The notes under the pieces were generated by a model. It saw only the letters and a program-made list of their open reading frames with translations, was not told the DNA's origin and did not search any database. From assembly GCA_029783825.1 (NCBI GenBank), contig JAREIK010002964.1, forward strand, positions 683,791 to 747,790: 64,000 nt of DNA, written 5' to 3'. Source of the stretch: Sapria himalayana (lineage: Eukaryota > Streptophyta > Magnoliopsida > Malpighiales > Rafflesiaceae). Shown piece after piece: positions 24,101-39,100 of this stretch (position 1 is its first letter; each line of letters begins with the position of its first letter). A program made the translations under genes and the position numbers.

Positions 24101-27100
24101 CTTCTCCAGCAGCGATCTCGTCTCGGCTCCATCTCCAGGTATGTCTTCTCTCCCGATTTCTCCTTCTTCATCTCGATCAATGTCGTCGACCCCCCCCCCC
24201 TGCAAATCCCGATTCCTCCCCCCCTCGGCGACCTCCCGATCCCCCTCCTTCGAAATTCCGATCCCCCCCCCCTTTGAAATTCCGATCCCCCCACACCCGG
24301 CAACCTCTCGTGCCCCCTTTCCCCCTCTGAAATTCCCCCCCACCCGGGGACCTCCCAATTCTCATTATACAACTTTATAGCATTATTATTTTTGTTCCTC
24401 AATATTTCTTTAAAACATACTTATTTCTCATTATACAATGTACCATAATTTCATTTCACATGGTAGTAGTATCTTCTTCCATAAACAATTAGGTTCATCT
24501 AATTTTTTTTCTGAAATACATCTTTTATTCCTTTAAATTCCCAATTTTTTTTCAGGCATATATTTGAAATCTTCCAATGACTACATTTTTCCAAGATATA
24601 TTTATGAAATTTAATTTCTATTAAGTGATTAGACTCTCACCTAGAATTATTTTATAGTTCCTATAAGAAAAAAATTTATTTAAATTATTTAGAATTACTT
24701 CTAAAAATCACCAAATATTTTTCTCTATTTTTTAAAATAAGATATGAATTGTTGCAAGGTCATTTGTTTACACCAAACCTAAGATTATTATTCTCATATT
24801 ATTCCTTTTCTCAAACTCATATCATTCATGATTTCTCAAAATCCATATTACTTTTTCCTACATTTTCATTTAAATTTTCATCAGCCATGAATATTTATTT
24901 CCTTGATATTTCTCACACTAATCCAATTATATGTTTCACAAGTCTAACTTGTGAAACATAATCAATAATTATGTCTAGGATATTATCACCTCCTACTAAT
25001 TTGATTGTTATCATTAATTATCTTGATCACTACAATTTTAATCCTCAAACCACAATTATCTTAAAATCATTCTTTTTTTTTGCCTACATACTAAATCTTA
25101 TAATCATATATCATATTTTTCTCTCTTATAATTAATCTCCTGTTAACATCCTATAATAATTTTTTTATATTTTAAAGTATCAACAAATATTATGCTACTA
25201 AAATTTAATAACCCAATATTTCAAAAATTAGCATAACCTATCTAATTTATACTAACTTATTTATTTGCCTCCATCTAGAAAGCGCATAAACCCTTGTTTA
25301 TTTGATTATGTGATCAAGTCTCATAGGTCTTTTCCAAGCCACTATCCTCGGACAATATAGCACATTGCATAAAGAAAACAACTTCCTAACATTAACATAC
25401 ATAACAATAATAATTATATGGCTCATAAATACCAAATAATTATGTTCAATCAATAAAATAATAATTTTATAAGTGAGTAACAACTTACTTGCCAAGCTAC
25501 TTAATCACTTAATCTCTTGACACTATGATCAAGTATCATATTAGCAGCCCTAGCTCAATTGACATTGTGATCAAGGCTCATAGTAATTCTTAACTATACT
25601 TGCCAAGCTAGAAAGTCTCATAGGTCAATTGTATGAAACTAAACCAAAAAACATAAGCATCCTATAACTTGCCAAGCTAGAAAGTGAGTAAACCCTTGTT
25701 TATTTGATTATGTGATCAAGTCTCATAGGTCTTTTCCAAGCCACTATACTTGGACAATAAAGCATATTGCATAAAGCAAATAACTTCCAAACATTAACAT
25801 ACATAACAATAATAATTATATGACTCATATAAATACCAAACAATTATGTTCAATCAACAAAATTAATGATTTTATAAGTGAATAACAACTTACTCGCCAA
25901 GCTACTTAATCACTTAAATCACTTAATCTCTTGACACTATGATCAAGTATCATATTAGGAGCCCTAGCTTAATTGACAGTGTGATCAAGGCTCATTGTAA
26001 TCATTGACAAACCATTTCATTCAACCAATAAAATTGTATGAAACTAAACCAAAAAACATAAACATCCAATAACTTGATACCAATATTATATAAATGGTGT
26101 TTTTTATATAATGTATCAATAAATTGAAGCAGCCCACATATTAGAAACGCTCAACAATAATAAAATAAAATAAAATAAATATGATGACGATAAATAAGAA
26201 ACCAGGGGCTACATCATCTCTCACAAGCTAGAGCATAAAAAATCAAAACATCAAATTTAAAAGTACAAAAAGCAAATTGAAATATCTTCAAATTTACATA
26301 AATTATTCAATAGATACTATGTTATTTAAATATAAACTATAAAGTATCGACATAAATTTAGTCGCTTAGAAAGATATAATTCACATTTATATACTTAGTC
26401 CGCTTGTAAAATACCAAATTAGAAACTGGTTATTAGCAAAATTGTCTAATTGTCACTGAAAAAAAAAAAAAATAAGAAAATAAAATATATACTTAATCTC
26501 CTAAAATAGGTGTCAAATCTAAAATATCTCATAAGTACTTATCACAATCATCCTGAATTTTACCTTTGCATTGAAGCTCAATACAACTATCTACCTCATT
26601 TTTTTTTAAAATAAATTGCCTCCAAGAAAAATACAGAACTCCAGGTATATCTCTTATCTATGCAACTAGATGCTCATCTCAAATCTAAATATTCTAAAAG
26701 TTTTAAGTATTCGTAATTATTGAAAGAGATCACAAATAATTTCTGAAAAAACCTTTAAAAAAAGAATATAGAAAATAACTAATTATATTAATCATATAAA
26801 CTATGTCTAATCTGATAATTATATAATTCATCTTTAGTTTGATTCTTCAAAAAATAATATAGTTAGCCAGAGCATAACGAGAGTAATCACCTCAAATAAA
26901 ATATTAGTATCTAGATCAATTCAAAATATTTATTAAATTACAATCTAACAAATCAATATAAGAATATCAACTAAATATCTCATTTGAGACAACAATATAA
27001 TATCTCTCCTGAATTATGTCATATATAATCTAAGAAAATGTCTAAGCCTCTCATGACTATCCATCTTCATTTATGACCGAATGAACTCATGAGTTGGGTG

Positions 27101-30100
27101 ATTTTCAACTCATCATTTCACATAATTTGAATATTATTCACATACAAAATAAGCATAATCATCTTGTTACTTAAATTTTTGAAGAAAAAAAAATTAATAA
27201 ACTTTTACAAATCAAAGGAAATGTCTATTCATGAAAATATTATAAATCTAATTAATAATAATTATTTTAAATCATACAATATCTTTCAATAAATCATCAT
27301 AAAAAAAATTAAAATTTTCACCTTTAATTAGTTCATCCTCCAACAATAAGATACCAATAATGAAATAAGATATCATATGGAGATCAACTTGATCATTCAA
27401 GAAAATATATCCAAGATACGCTAAATATCTGAGTGAACTTTCTCCCTATAAGTCTCATGGTAAGTGATCTATCTTACCATCTAAAATTATTTTCACATTG
27501 AACATATATATACAACCAAAAACAAATCTTCCTAAAAGTCATGATGTTACTTTTCAAGTTTCATTAAAATAAATGACATTTATTCTTTTTATTATAACTT
27601 GGCATCATCCTGAAAGAGATAATATCATAAAAGACGACATGGATATCATAATACACTCAAAAAATAGTAAAAAAAAAAATATAAGTACAATAAAATATAT
27701 GAGATCGAATACCAAGTATGCATATCTTGTTCATTCATCATGATAATTGGAAGGTCAAGATCAAAATAGCTGATTGTAGAACTGTCTAGCTCCTTCATAT
27801 ACTCATCTATGATTTGAGCAAGTTACATATATTTTATTCTCCTAATATAAATTATAATATAATCAAATCCTCTAATCTATGGCTCATCATGAGCTTTAAA
27901 TTGAGTAGACTTATAAACTTTTATATTGTCTAGAACCAAGAAATATTTCCTATACTAAAAAACCTTAACTTATCTTGGATTAAATTGATATGTATTTATT
28001 ATTGCATATAATAAATTTATAAGAATATCATGATAATGTAGAATAATATGTTCATGTATATGCAAAAGATTACTCTCTCTCCTAACTTAAGATCTAAGTA
28101 AGACTACAAAAAAATTAAAAAAAAAATAATAAGTTCAGATGTATTTTCTAGACTCTTTTTCTAGGCACACTAAAAAATAAGTTATACTCATAAAAAATAA
28201 TATCAATACTCATTAAAATCTTATTTGACTCTAGTTAAAATATTAGTGACTTTTTTAGATATTAGAATATCCAAGAAGACACATGTAAAAGTTATACTTG
28301 ACATCTTGTTTCATCCCAGAGAGAGATCATTGAAAAAATAGATACTCTCAAAAAATTTGTGACGTAGACTAAATAATTTTAATAAGGTACAAAATAAAAA
28401 AGAGCACACTGAGAAAAAACAAAACCATACAGTCAATTGATGATATAATTTGTAACTAATAATGCATATTCCCAAAAAAACTTCAAGATATCCTGTAAAA
28501 AAAAATAACCAAACAATTTCAACTAGATATTCTATGAAAGTTAATTAACACAGAAAATTAATATATAATCTCATAAATAATATAATAAATATTAAAACGA
28601 TCTGATATATATTTTATTATATTTTACATCTTTTTTTTTAATAGAGGTGAATGTCATACTCAAACCACAATACTCAATTTAGCACATAGTCTAAGAGAGA
28701 TTAATATCTCAATAACATTATCTCAATTTTTTAATAGGTTTTATTTATAGCTGTTTAAGGCAAAAAGTACATCGAGACAAAAATATTTTAGGGACTTGCG
28801 GCACATGACATACTTGAAGGCTGAAGCACGGGGTTTTTTATATGAGGCATACTCTACCTAATACATATAAAAATTACATATCTCACTAAATATTATTTAT
28901 TATTTTTATTTAATAATAAAATATATTAAAATAAATAATATCAAACATAATAATATAACATTGATAATGCTCTCATCATCTGAATATTTAAAATTCCAAC
29001 ACAAAATAACAAATATCATTAGCACTTCTTATTATCATAAAAATTTAAAATTGCAAAAAAAATAAAAAAATATGAATTTATAGCTAAATCTAAATCAAAA
29101 TTTATGATTTGTGAGGTTTTATACACACACACACGCGCGCACGCATACATACACACGCGCGCGCGCGCGCATACATACACACACACACGCATAAATATAT
29201 GTGTACATATATTTGGACAAAATCTTTGTTTGGTTTTGATTTAAATTAACTTGTAATTTATTTTTTTTCTAATCTTAGTGCATTGGATTCTTACATATTA
29301 ATTTGAAAAAAAAAAGTATTTTAATTTTTTTTTTCTATTTTTCTATTTATATTTTATGTATTTAATAGGAGCAACCAACTTGTGGACTTCCTCAATCAGT
29401 TACTCCTCTATATAAGGGCATTGATGTATCTTATTTTGTATTAAGTTAAACAAAGATTGTTTTATTTATTTTAAATTTCTTCACTTTTTAAACGTTTATT
29501 GATAAGAGACCATTGTGAGAACTCTCAAATGAATTTAATTATCTGTATATATCAGTGAATAATCAATAATATCCTCACTTATCTAGAAATAATTATAATA
29601 TCATTCTGGTATGCCAACTCTTCATATAATGTGTACTGTACTGAGAATTGTATCTTTATTTTTATCACTACTAGCATTCACATGTTTTAGAGTAAGCAGT
29701 CTGAAGCATCTTTCCATTGGGCCCTATCTACCCCATGCCAAGAGCAAGTTCCCCTTTAGCAACACCACATTATCACTATTGCACTACTCTGCACATCACA
29801 CAACACCCTTGTTGCACACATTATACACCAATGTTGCACACATTAGATCATTATTGTGCACACTGCACACCATTATAGCATGCACCACTTCTCACCACAC
29901 TGCACCATTACCACGTTGCACATGCTGATCACCTGTTGCGCACACTGTAACATCACATTGCGCACACTGATCCACATTCCACTGTTGCACACACTTCACA
30001 CCTATTGTTGCACACGTCTCATTGCATGTACAGTTGCACATGCCTACACCTGTAAAGGAGGAGGGGGCGAGGAGCGTCTGAGGCGAGCATATACTCATGC

Positions 30101-33100
30101 CTGGCATGGATTTCTAGCACCTCATGTGCCTTTGGGAAATCATCATGCCATGTGCACATTTAGAAAATCACTGCACCACATACACCCTCAAGAAATCATC
30201 GTGTCTCGTATTCCTTCAATAAATCATTGCACCTTATGCACCTTTAGGAAATCATCACACTTCACACTTCATGCACCTTTAGGAAATCATCACACTTCAC
30301 ACTTCATGCACCTTTAAGAAATCAGAGTGCCTCGCCTGAGGACAGGTGCTTTTGCTCGTACATCATGACATCTAGGCCTTAGGTACGCGTACGCCTTTAA
30401 TAATTATGAATGTGTATGATAAGTATTAAATCTAAAACTTGTCATCTTTGGACAAAAAGTCTTGCATCGAAAAAACATGACCTCTACTACATGCATATAA
30501 TATGAAAACTTCTAGTGTATCAATATTCATATAATCACGCATACATCTTATTTTTTAATGCTTTTTTTAAATTGATTTTTATAATTTTATGAAATAATAA
30601 AAAATAAAAAAATATAATTAAAAACAAAAAATAAATATTCATGTAAATCGTGAATGATCATTAATTTAATAAAAGTAATACTTTTAACTTGATTCACTAA
30701 TATTTAATGTATTCAGATCGAATTAGCAATTACACTTGTATAAAAAAAACAAGATGTAATGTTATGATATATTTTTCTAACTAACATATCTTATATTTTA
30801 AAATTAAAAAAAAAACATACTTAATACTAGAACAAAATATTCTTAACTTATCAAATGAAAGATTAACAAGTTGAGATTTGAGAATATAAAAACTAAGGAT
30901 TCAACATACTCAAACAACTATCAAAAAACCCTATCATATAATAGATGACACACAATTCATCATCAAAAAAAAAAAAAATTCTTTAGGAATTTATGATACG
31001 GCTAACAAGCATTAATAAAAGAAAAAATTAAATTAAATTGTATAGAAAAATAACTCACAAAAAATACAAACAAAAAAAGCATAATATACAAAAGAAACAA
31101 GAATCCAAATTAAATATCATATCTAATGAACTATTGAATTATTATTATTAGATACAATAATATTCAATGAAGGATAAAAAAATATAATAAAAATCATAAT
31201 TACTTAAAATATGAATATTAATTCTTGAGTTATCAATCCATAAGTAGAAAATAAAGATACAAATCATAAGAGCTATATTTAGAGGTGGAAACTTGGTAGG
31301 ATGGCCCAAACATAGCCAACAACACTACGCGGTTCATTCGTACCCATGGAATGACATAGTTCAGAATCATGCCTAGACATGCCACAGGTCATCCCATAGC
31401 ACAGCTCGAGCTGTGCCAAGTCAAACATTTTGGCACGAGTCAATGATCCATTTAGGCTGATATTGGCGCAGGTCAATGACCCATTCAAGCTTATATTGGT
31501 CCGACTAACCCATGGCACATTATAGACTAACCTAGAATGAATATGGTCAGCCTTGAATGAATTGGGCTGGCCTGACCAAGTCTAACTTGACTTGACATGA
31601 TCAGCATGATTTAACTAAAATGCATGCCAATGAGTCGTGTTAGGCTGCCAATTATCAAAGCTTGCAGGCACGGCACAATATGGGCATATCACGGCCCATT
31701 TGAGGCCTCTAGTTGTAGTACCAAAAGGCCGATAAGAGCTCATTGCTTTTCTACTTAGGAGAAATCCCAAATGTCCCCCTTCAACATGGATTATAGTGGA
31801 AGGACTTTGTGAGGACCTATAGATGAATCCAATAGTCAATTTGTATCTCTCAATTATCAGTTGTACACTCGGACTCCTATATGAAAACAACTCCCAACAA
31901 TTATCCCTTATGTAGTACATCCCCATGTAACACATACATTAAACTGAGACCTTTTTATTTCTATCTTTGCTAGGACTAATACCCTCTTAATTGCTAATAT
32001 ATACACAACAAGATATCTCTCCTCATATAAACAAGAATGCTCAATAATATAATTTTGATCTAGTGAGAAACTCTTTATTCACCCAAAATTTGACTAAGAC
32101 ATATTAAAAATTTATCTAACAATGAATATAAAAAAATAAAGTATCTCACTTTCTTTGTAGCTTCAACTTATGCTAACAAACTTCAAGAATTCTGTAATCA
32201 ACCAAATTAAATATATAAAACAGGTAATAACTTGCTCGGGCTCACTGATCTTCTCCAATCTTACATCATGAACAATTACATCATGTATATATGTACCATA
32301 CATTAACAATAGTATTACTATAAACACTCATAAAATCTTACATATCATACAAGATAAAAAAAATAAAATAGAGTGCATCTAAATAAACAACCACATCACA
32401 ACCAAAAGGTAAACTTTTGTCTAGTCACTTATTATTCATCTCATCATTGATGATTCATTCATCAGATGATTTAACATTACATAACCAAAGAACCATGTTC
32501 TAACTCATGTTAACAACTATTAGTTCTAATTTCAAAACTACCAGAGTAATAACTAAGATCTTAACTTACTCCATAATTATAATAAATAACAAATACCAAT
32601 AACATAGTAGTCCAATCGACAAGAAAGAATAGATACGGTGGCCTTACAAATACGAGTTTAATCTCAATGAACACCAGATACATTCCATCATGATGCTTGT
32701 CAAATCACCTATCATGATAATGTAATAAGAGCATTACATGTTTTCATAGCAGAACCCTAAGACTCATATATGGACAAAAAGATATTATGTGTTAAATTTA
32801 AAAATATGAGAGACAAAAAAAAATCACAAACAAATAAATAAGCACATCACACTATGATATACTCTACTATATTGAAAGAAATATAAAAGGTTGTAAAATG
32901 GTTGTCCGAAAATAATAAACCCAACCTTTGCACAGAATGCACTCCAAACTAAAAGGTGCCTTCTTCAGACCACAACATTGCCAAAACCATGGTACGACAC
33001 CTTACACACGTCTAGTTACCTAAAAATAATACACAACACATACTTCACACATGGTGTATGCATTGTGTATGCGTTGATGGACCACAGAAACACACGATGC

Positions 33101-36100
33101 GTGTATGCCTCTAACCATGGTAGGTGCTCTAATTGAAACTAAAGACAAACAATAAATAATAAAAACTCTAACATGCTCTTCAAAAAATTTGTCAACACGT
33201 AAATTAACAAATCTATCATAAAAATATAAATTATAACAATGATTTTATTTTTAATCTTTTTTTCATGAATGATAAAATAAATTGGGTCAGCAAGTCAGAC
33301 TAGTCCAACCATCAGCCCATCCCAATTTGATGGCCTGGTATCCCATCAAATTTGGATTGAACCGACAGGACTGGCGATCATACCAATGGAAGGAGAAAAA
33401 CTAGCTAATTTTTAGGAAATATGCTTAAATCAATCACTCACATAAAAAATTATTTTATGATGGCCAATGGGATTAGAACTTATGACTCAACAAATAAATT
33501 TCACACTTATCACTCAACTATTTAGCAATTTTCATTATAATTTTCTATTGTACTAATTTTTAAACTAAATTCTCATAAATATAATATTTTAATGTATTAA
33601 TTAATTTTAATTATTTTATTTTATATCTTATTTAATTAATTATTAAAAAATACAAACTATCATTATAATATTTTAAAAAAAATTATATCATATATATGAT
33701 AATAAATAAGCTTGATTTACAACATCACTAGTTCAATAAAGATTTGATAGCAATTTAGCCACCAATCCAATTAGTGAACCATAAATTAATAACTTTTCCA
33801 TTTTGATCACTAATCAGATTTTATCAATATTGTTTTTTTTTACAAAAGAAATAATCTAAAATTCAATAATTTTATCATTTATAAAATATTAGATATAAGA
33901 CAATATACCTCACTTTATAAAAAATAAAAAATATTAGAAGTAAATGCATATATCCTCAAAAATACATTAAAACATTTAACATATAGAAATATCTTAATCA
34001 CTCAACTAAATATTTATTATTTATTTTACAAATCCAATTTTTGAAAATGTGGTAGCAAAAATAACTTAATGAGTTATTAAAAGACATGATAAATACAAAC
34101 AAACAATAAATATTAACTCTCAATACATAACAAACAATACATAAATGCCTATGAATATAAAAATAAAAACATACAAATAAATTAAATATTAGGTGCTTTC
34201 ATCAAAATTAAAAATAAAAAATAAATAATAAAAATTACAACATCCCTATCAAGTTGGAACATAAATAAATAATACACCATGTTTTTTTTAAAAAAAAGTT
34301 GACCTCTTCAAGATAATTGTTAACTAATTAACTGACAGATCTACTATAATAATATATGTTATAATAATAGATTTAATTTTGATTTTTTTTCTATGAAATA
34401 AATAATATATCATAATATACATCGACGAATCATAAAATAATAGATAAAAATTTGTATACATTACTTCTTGATTATCACAATAAAAAATAATAAGAAAAAT
34501 AAGTATATATATTAATCATCTAAAAAAATATTCTAGTCATCTCAACTAAAATTCTATTTTTTATTTCTACTGCCCTAATTTGTGAAAATGTGTTATTATC
34601 AAAGAAAAATATAATATATAATATTATTATCAATATAATAAGTATCAAAATTATCAAATATAACTATAATAGATTATCACTTCTACTAATTTTTTGGCCT
34701 TTTATGAAATAGCTACAAGAAAAAATTCTAAAATTTAAAACAAAAATAAATGAAGTGAAATATATATATAATTATCAAAAAAATAAAAAAATATCTCAAA
34801 TTATCTTGAGACACAATACTGTTAGGTCCTCAAACATCTGAATAAATTAAATCAAATGAATTTTTAGTCGCACATATCTCATGAAAAAAATGAGAAGTCT
34901 AATATATTTTCTTAACTAATAAATCTAATAATATAATATAAAAATATCTCTAATATAAAGATACAACATTATAATCTTAGCCAAAGTTGAATAAATAGGT
35001 ATCGAATAAATAAGTCAAGTTCAACAACATTCATACACCTAGTAAAATATTTAGAGAAGGCAATATATAATATATCATGTTGAATGCCAAAGAAATTATT
35101 TCTCATTTTTTTAACATGCTAAATAATATTAATAACAAAAAAATAATATTAAAATTGAGTTATTTAAAAAGATACTTCACAAAAAATATATTCTAATAGT
35201 ACTATCCAAAAAATAAATAGCACATATAAATAAAATAAAATAAAATATCAAATTAAATATTATCATAATCATAGATTTTAGATAAATTATCAATTGGTTA
35301 TAACAATATTCAAAAAATAAAAAAAAAATTAACAAAAAATAATTAAATTTGTTATGATTGTTAACCCTTTAATCAATAACTTAGGAGTCTAAAATAAAAA
35401 ATCAAGTCATAAGAATAATAACTAATAACATTTGGAGATTGAGAGTATATATTAGTATGTTAGATATTAGTTATCATAATCATAGATTTTAGATAATTTA
35501 TCGATTGATTATAACAAATTCAAAAAATAAAGAAAAAAATAATAAACAAATTATAATTATATTTGTTATGATTGTTGACTCCTTAGTTAATAACTCAAAA
35601 GTCAAACATAAAAAGTCAAATCATAAGAATAATAACTAATAACACCTAGAGATCAAAGAGTATCTATTAATATGTAAGATAAAAGTTGTGTATTCCTTTA
35701 TGTTAATGACCACAATGAAAGAACTCAATAAGAACTCCAAGATAGCTCTGATGGCTAATCTATCTCACTCAACATTATGTAATACTCTCAACCTCCTCTC
35801 TCAAAACAATTTCCAACTACACTACTTAGTATGATCACTCCTCATACAATGTATGCATTATTGAGGATCTCGTGTCTCTGTCACTACTACAATTAGTACT
35901 TCCTCTACCTCCAAAATTTGTTGTATAGGATATCTCTCCATGAGATCTTTGTATGTCTCACATATATTGAATTGTCTAATACTAGATGTTTAATAAAAAG
36001 GAAATACATGATCACTCAGCACCTATTTGCAAAAAATAATAAAACTCTTATGTATAGAGTAAAATGGCATCGAGCCAAGAAACTTCTCACTCTGTTTAAC

Positions 36101-39100
36101 TCTTGATAATATATCGAACAACACAAGGAAGACCGATAAGAAATAATAATTGCATAATTAACCGTGTGAAAAAAATAAAGTGAGTGACGAACTAATTCAG
36201 CTCTCAAGGCTTCTGTTGTCTCAACCTCATTAATTAAGAAATCATCTCATCTATCTACATAGTCAAGGATAAATATGATGATGTTAGCACATAGCATTTT
36301 GCATGTCATGCAAGATGTAAAGATAACGGATAAATCAAGCTCAATGAATTATCACCTATCAATAAATAATATAAAATTAATAAAAAATCAAGTATTATTT
36401 ATCACACCACTAAGAGATTCTCTATCAGTTGATCAAGATTCTTCAAATCAAAAAACATCTAAACTTTAGTAGTCCACTACATATAATGTCATTATTATAA
36501 CCAAAGATTTTAAATAATTTATCAATTGATCATAACAAAATTTAAGAAATAAACAAAAAATAATAATAAACAAAAAATAATAATAAACAAAAAAATAATT
36601 AATTATGTTAACTGTTGACCCCTACATCAAAAACTTACAAGTCTAAAGTAGAAAGTTAAATCATAAATACTATAATACATAAAGGTCAAGATATATTTGT
36701 TATTGTATTAAAATAAATTGTGTTCCCCTATATTAATGATCATGGTAGGGATTCACTATGTGAGAGCCCGTTGATGGCTTTGATGGTTGAACTATCTTCC
36801 CTAACAATTGGTAATTCTCTCAAAACTCTTCTTTGAAAATAACTCACCTATATATGGTCAATTCTGTAATATAAATATTGTATTGAAAATCTCACATCTT
36901 TACTCTTCTAATTTTTGATACTCCTACCTCCAAGATATATTGTATAGGATGTCTCTTTATGTCTATTGGATCTTTGTCTACCTAGTATGTATTAAAATGT
37001 CCAATAATAAATTTCTAATATGAAAGTGAAGACAATCACTTAGAATCTGATTGAAAATCATAAAACTGTTCCTTGGAAAATTCAATAACATTATTCCTAA
37101 AAATTATTCCTTCTATCTTACTCTTGCAATTATATCTAAATCTACTTTAACACCGATAAGAATTGTGTACAAATTATTACATTGCTAATTTTATTCTATG
37201 TCATTTTCTCACATTTATCTTAGCATATATACCTATGTTATAATTATTTTACGTATACCTTATTTTATAATAACCTAATATTTTAAATTATTATCATAAT
37301 TGGAGGAAACTAATAATATTTTTCTTATATTCTAATATCCTTTTATCACATAAGATAATATTTTAAATCACACAAGGTATTTAATTTTAATTTTATTATT
37401 TATAAGTGGTCATACACCTAATACAAGACTCCCACTTATAGTAAGATATGAGAGTCATTAATACATTGACAGTCTTATCTCTAAAAATCAAAGAGATAAT
37501 ATTAAGTCTCGAACTCGATAACTATCATCTTTAAACAAATATATTTATCATCATACTAAAACATGACCTTCAAAACATATATACATTGTAAAAATTTCTT
37601 ATGTGATTAATCATCCAATATTATTCTCACTCAAAAATACTATTAACATTGTTAAACCCCTTGGCCCATAGAATGATATAATTAAGTGCTACAATATCAA
37701 AAATTTAAACCTCAATAAAAGAGAATATGTTTTAATTACTTGTGTCATGAGTATTGTCTCCTCCATATATGACCCAAGAATCCAGAGTGAGTCAAAGAAA
37801 AAAGAGATATATAAATACTTCTAGTTGAAAACCTCCACTGAAACTAATAGCTCTGAAGACAATAAATTTTGAATACTCTTGATTAAGTATAATGAAAATA
37901 AGGGTGTACACGTAAGAGATTCATCCTAAGTAGATCCGGCAATCTATCATAAGCATATGAACCCTAAAATACCTTTTATGAGCTATTATATAAAATTCAA
38001 CACTTCTCATACAAATGTCTTAATATCCCATAAAAAGAGCAAATATCCATCAATTTTTTCTTTCTAGAAGTACTTTTCTCTACTATCTCATAAACACCAT
38101 GCAAAGAAAAAACTATAAAAATCTATCATAGTTCTGTTAGAACTAGGTGTAACTGTTAAAATTTAATTAATAATTTATGTTTGCAAAATAGTACACCCGC
38201 TCCTAGGAAATACAAGTATATAATATTATAAATATGATCACTTAACTTATGATAATCAAATTCAGTAATACATGTATCATCTTATCAATTCTCACATAAT
38301 TGTGTTAAGACTATATAATGGATAATATCATCATGATCAATAAATCTATATGTTAATAATTGAGTGATCAAATAAATTAGTCGTACTCCAATCATTTAAC
38401 TGATACAAATAAATAAGTAGCTATGTATTGATCATCAACCACTCATCTGGACCAAATTCATATCTTTGACTTAATAACTAAACTCACACTAAAATAACTC
38501 ATAGCAAATTAACATCTGCTTGATTGTTCCAATCATCACTGTGTTATTCCATACACTTATGATCACTATTTATTTTTAAATACCAAGCAAACACAGCAAA
38601 CATGACATTAGACAAACAAAACCCCACAGCTTGCACAACTTAGGAAAGTAATAATTTGTCACTGAACAATAGACAGCGCACATGGCCACTGCACCAAAAA
38701 CATCAGCACACATGGCAGCTACACACTGCAACTCATAGTACATGGCACACACTGCAACTGCACCTGAAATCCCAACAGCCACACCACACGCAATAATGCC
38801 ATCCACCGACACTACATAGTACATAGACCAATGCACTGAGCACACCTCCAGGGCACATCTTAACACCAAACGTCAAGCACTATCACTGCACGGTCACACC
38901 TCTAAATCAATAGCATCAATAGTGAGTTGGCATTGATATCTCTTGTAGCTTCAATAGAATATAATTCATTATCAACCAAGATTAGCATGGTTCACACACC
39001 TTCTGATTTGATACCGTATTGAATAATAATTAAAAAACTATTCATTAATATTTGGAAAAATACAAGAAAAAGAAGTCATATAAGGATGGGATTACGACAA

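Noticed and set aside
24039..24402. Pro-rich (plus) and Gly-rich (minus) frames of about 115 codons
   Set aside because: They are made by C-homopolymer-rich repeats, open on both strands, with no domain.
27000..28900. Possible antisense Ty1/copia pol remains
   Set aside because: A few words were suggestive, but no catalytic motif could be read in any frame.
29611..30317. Thr/His/Cys-rich frames over the CA-rich block
   Set aside because: Composition follows the CACA repeats; no conserved motif or start context.
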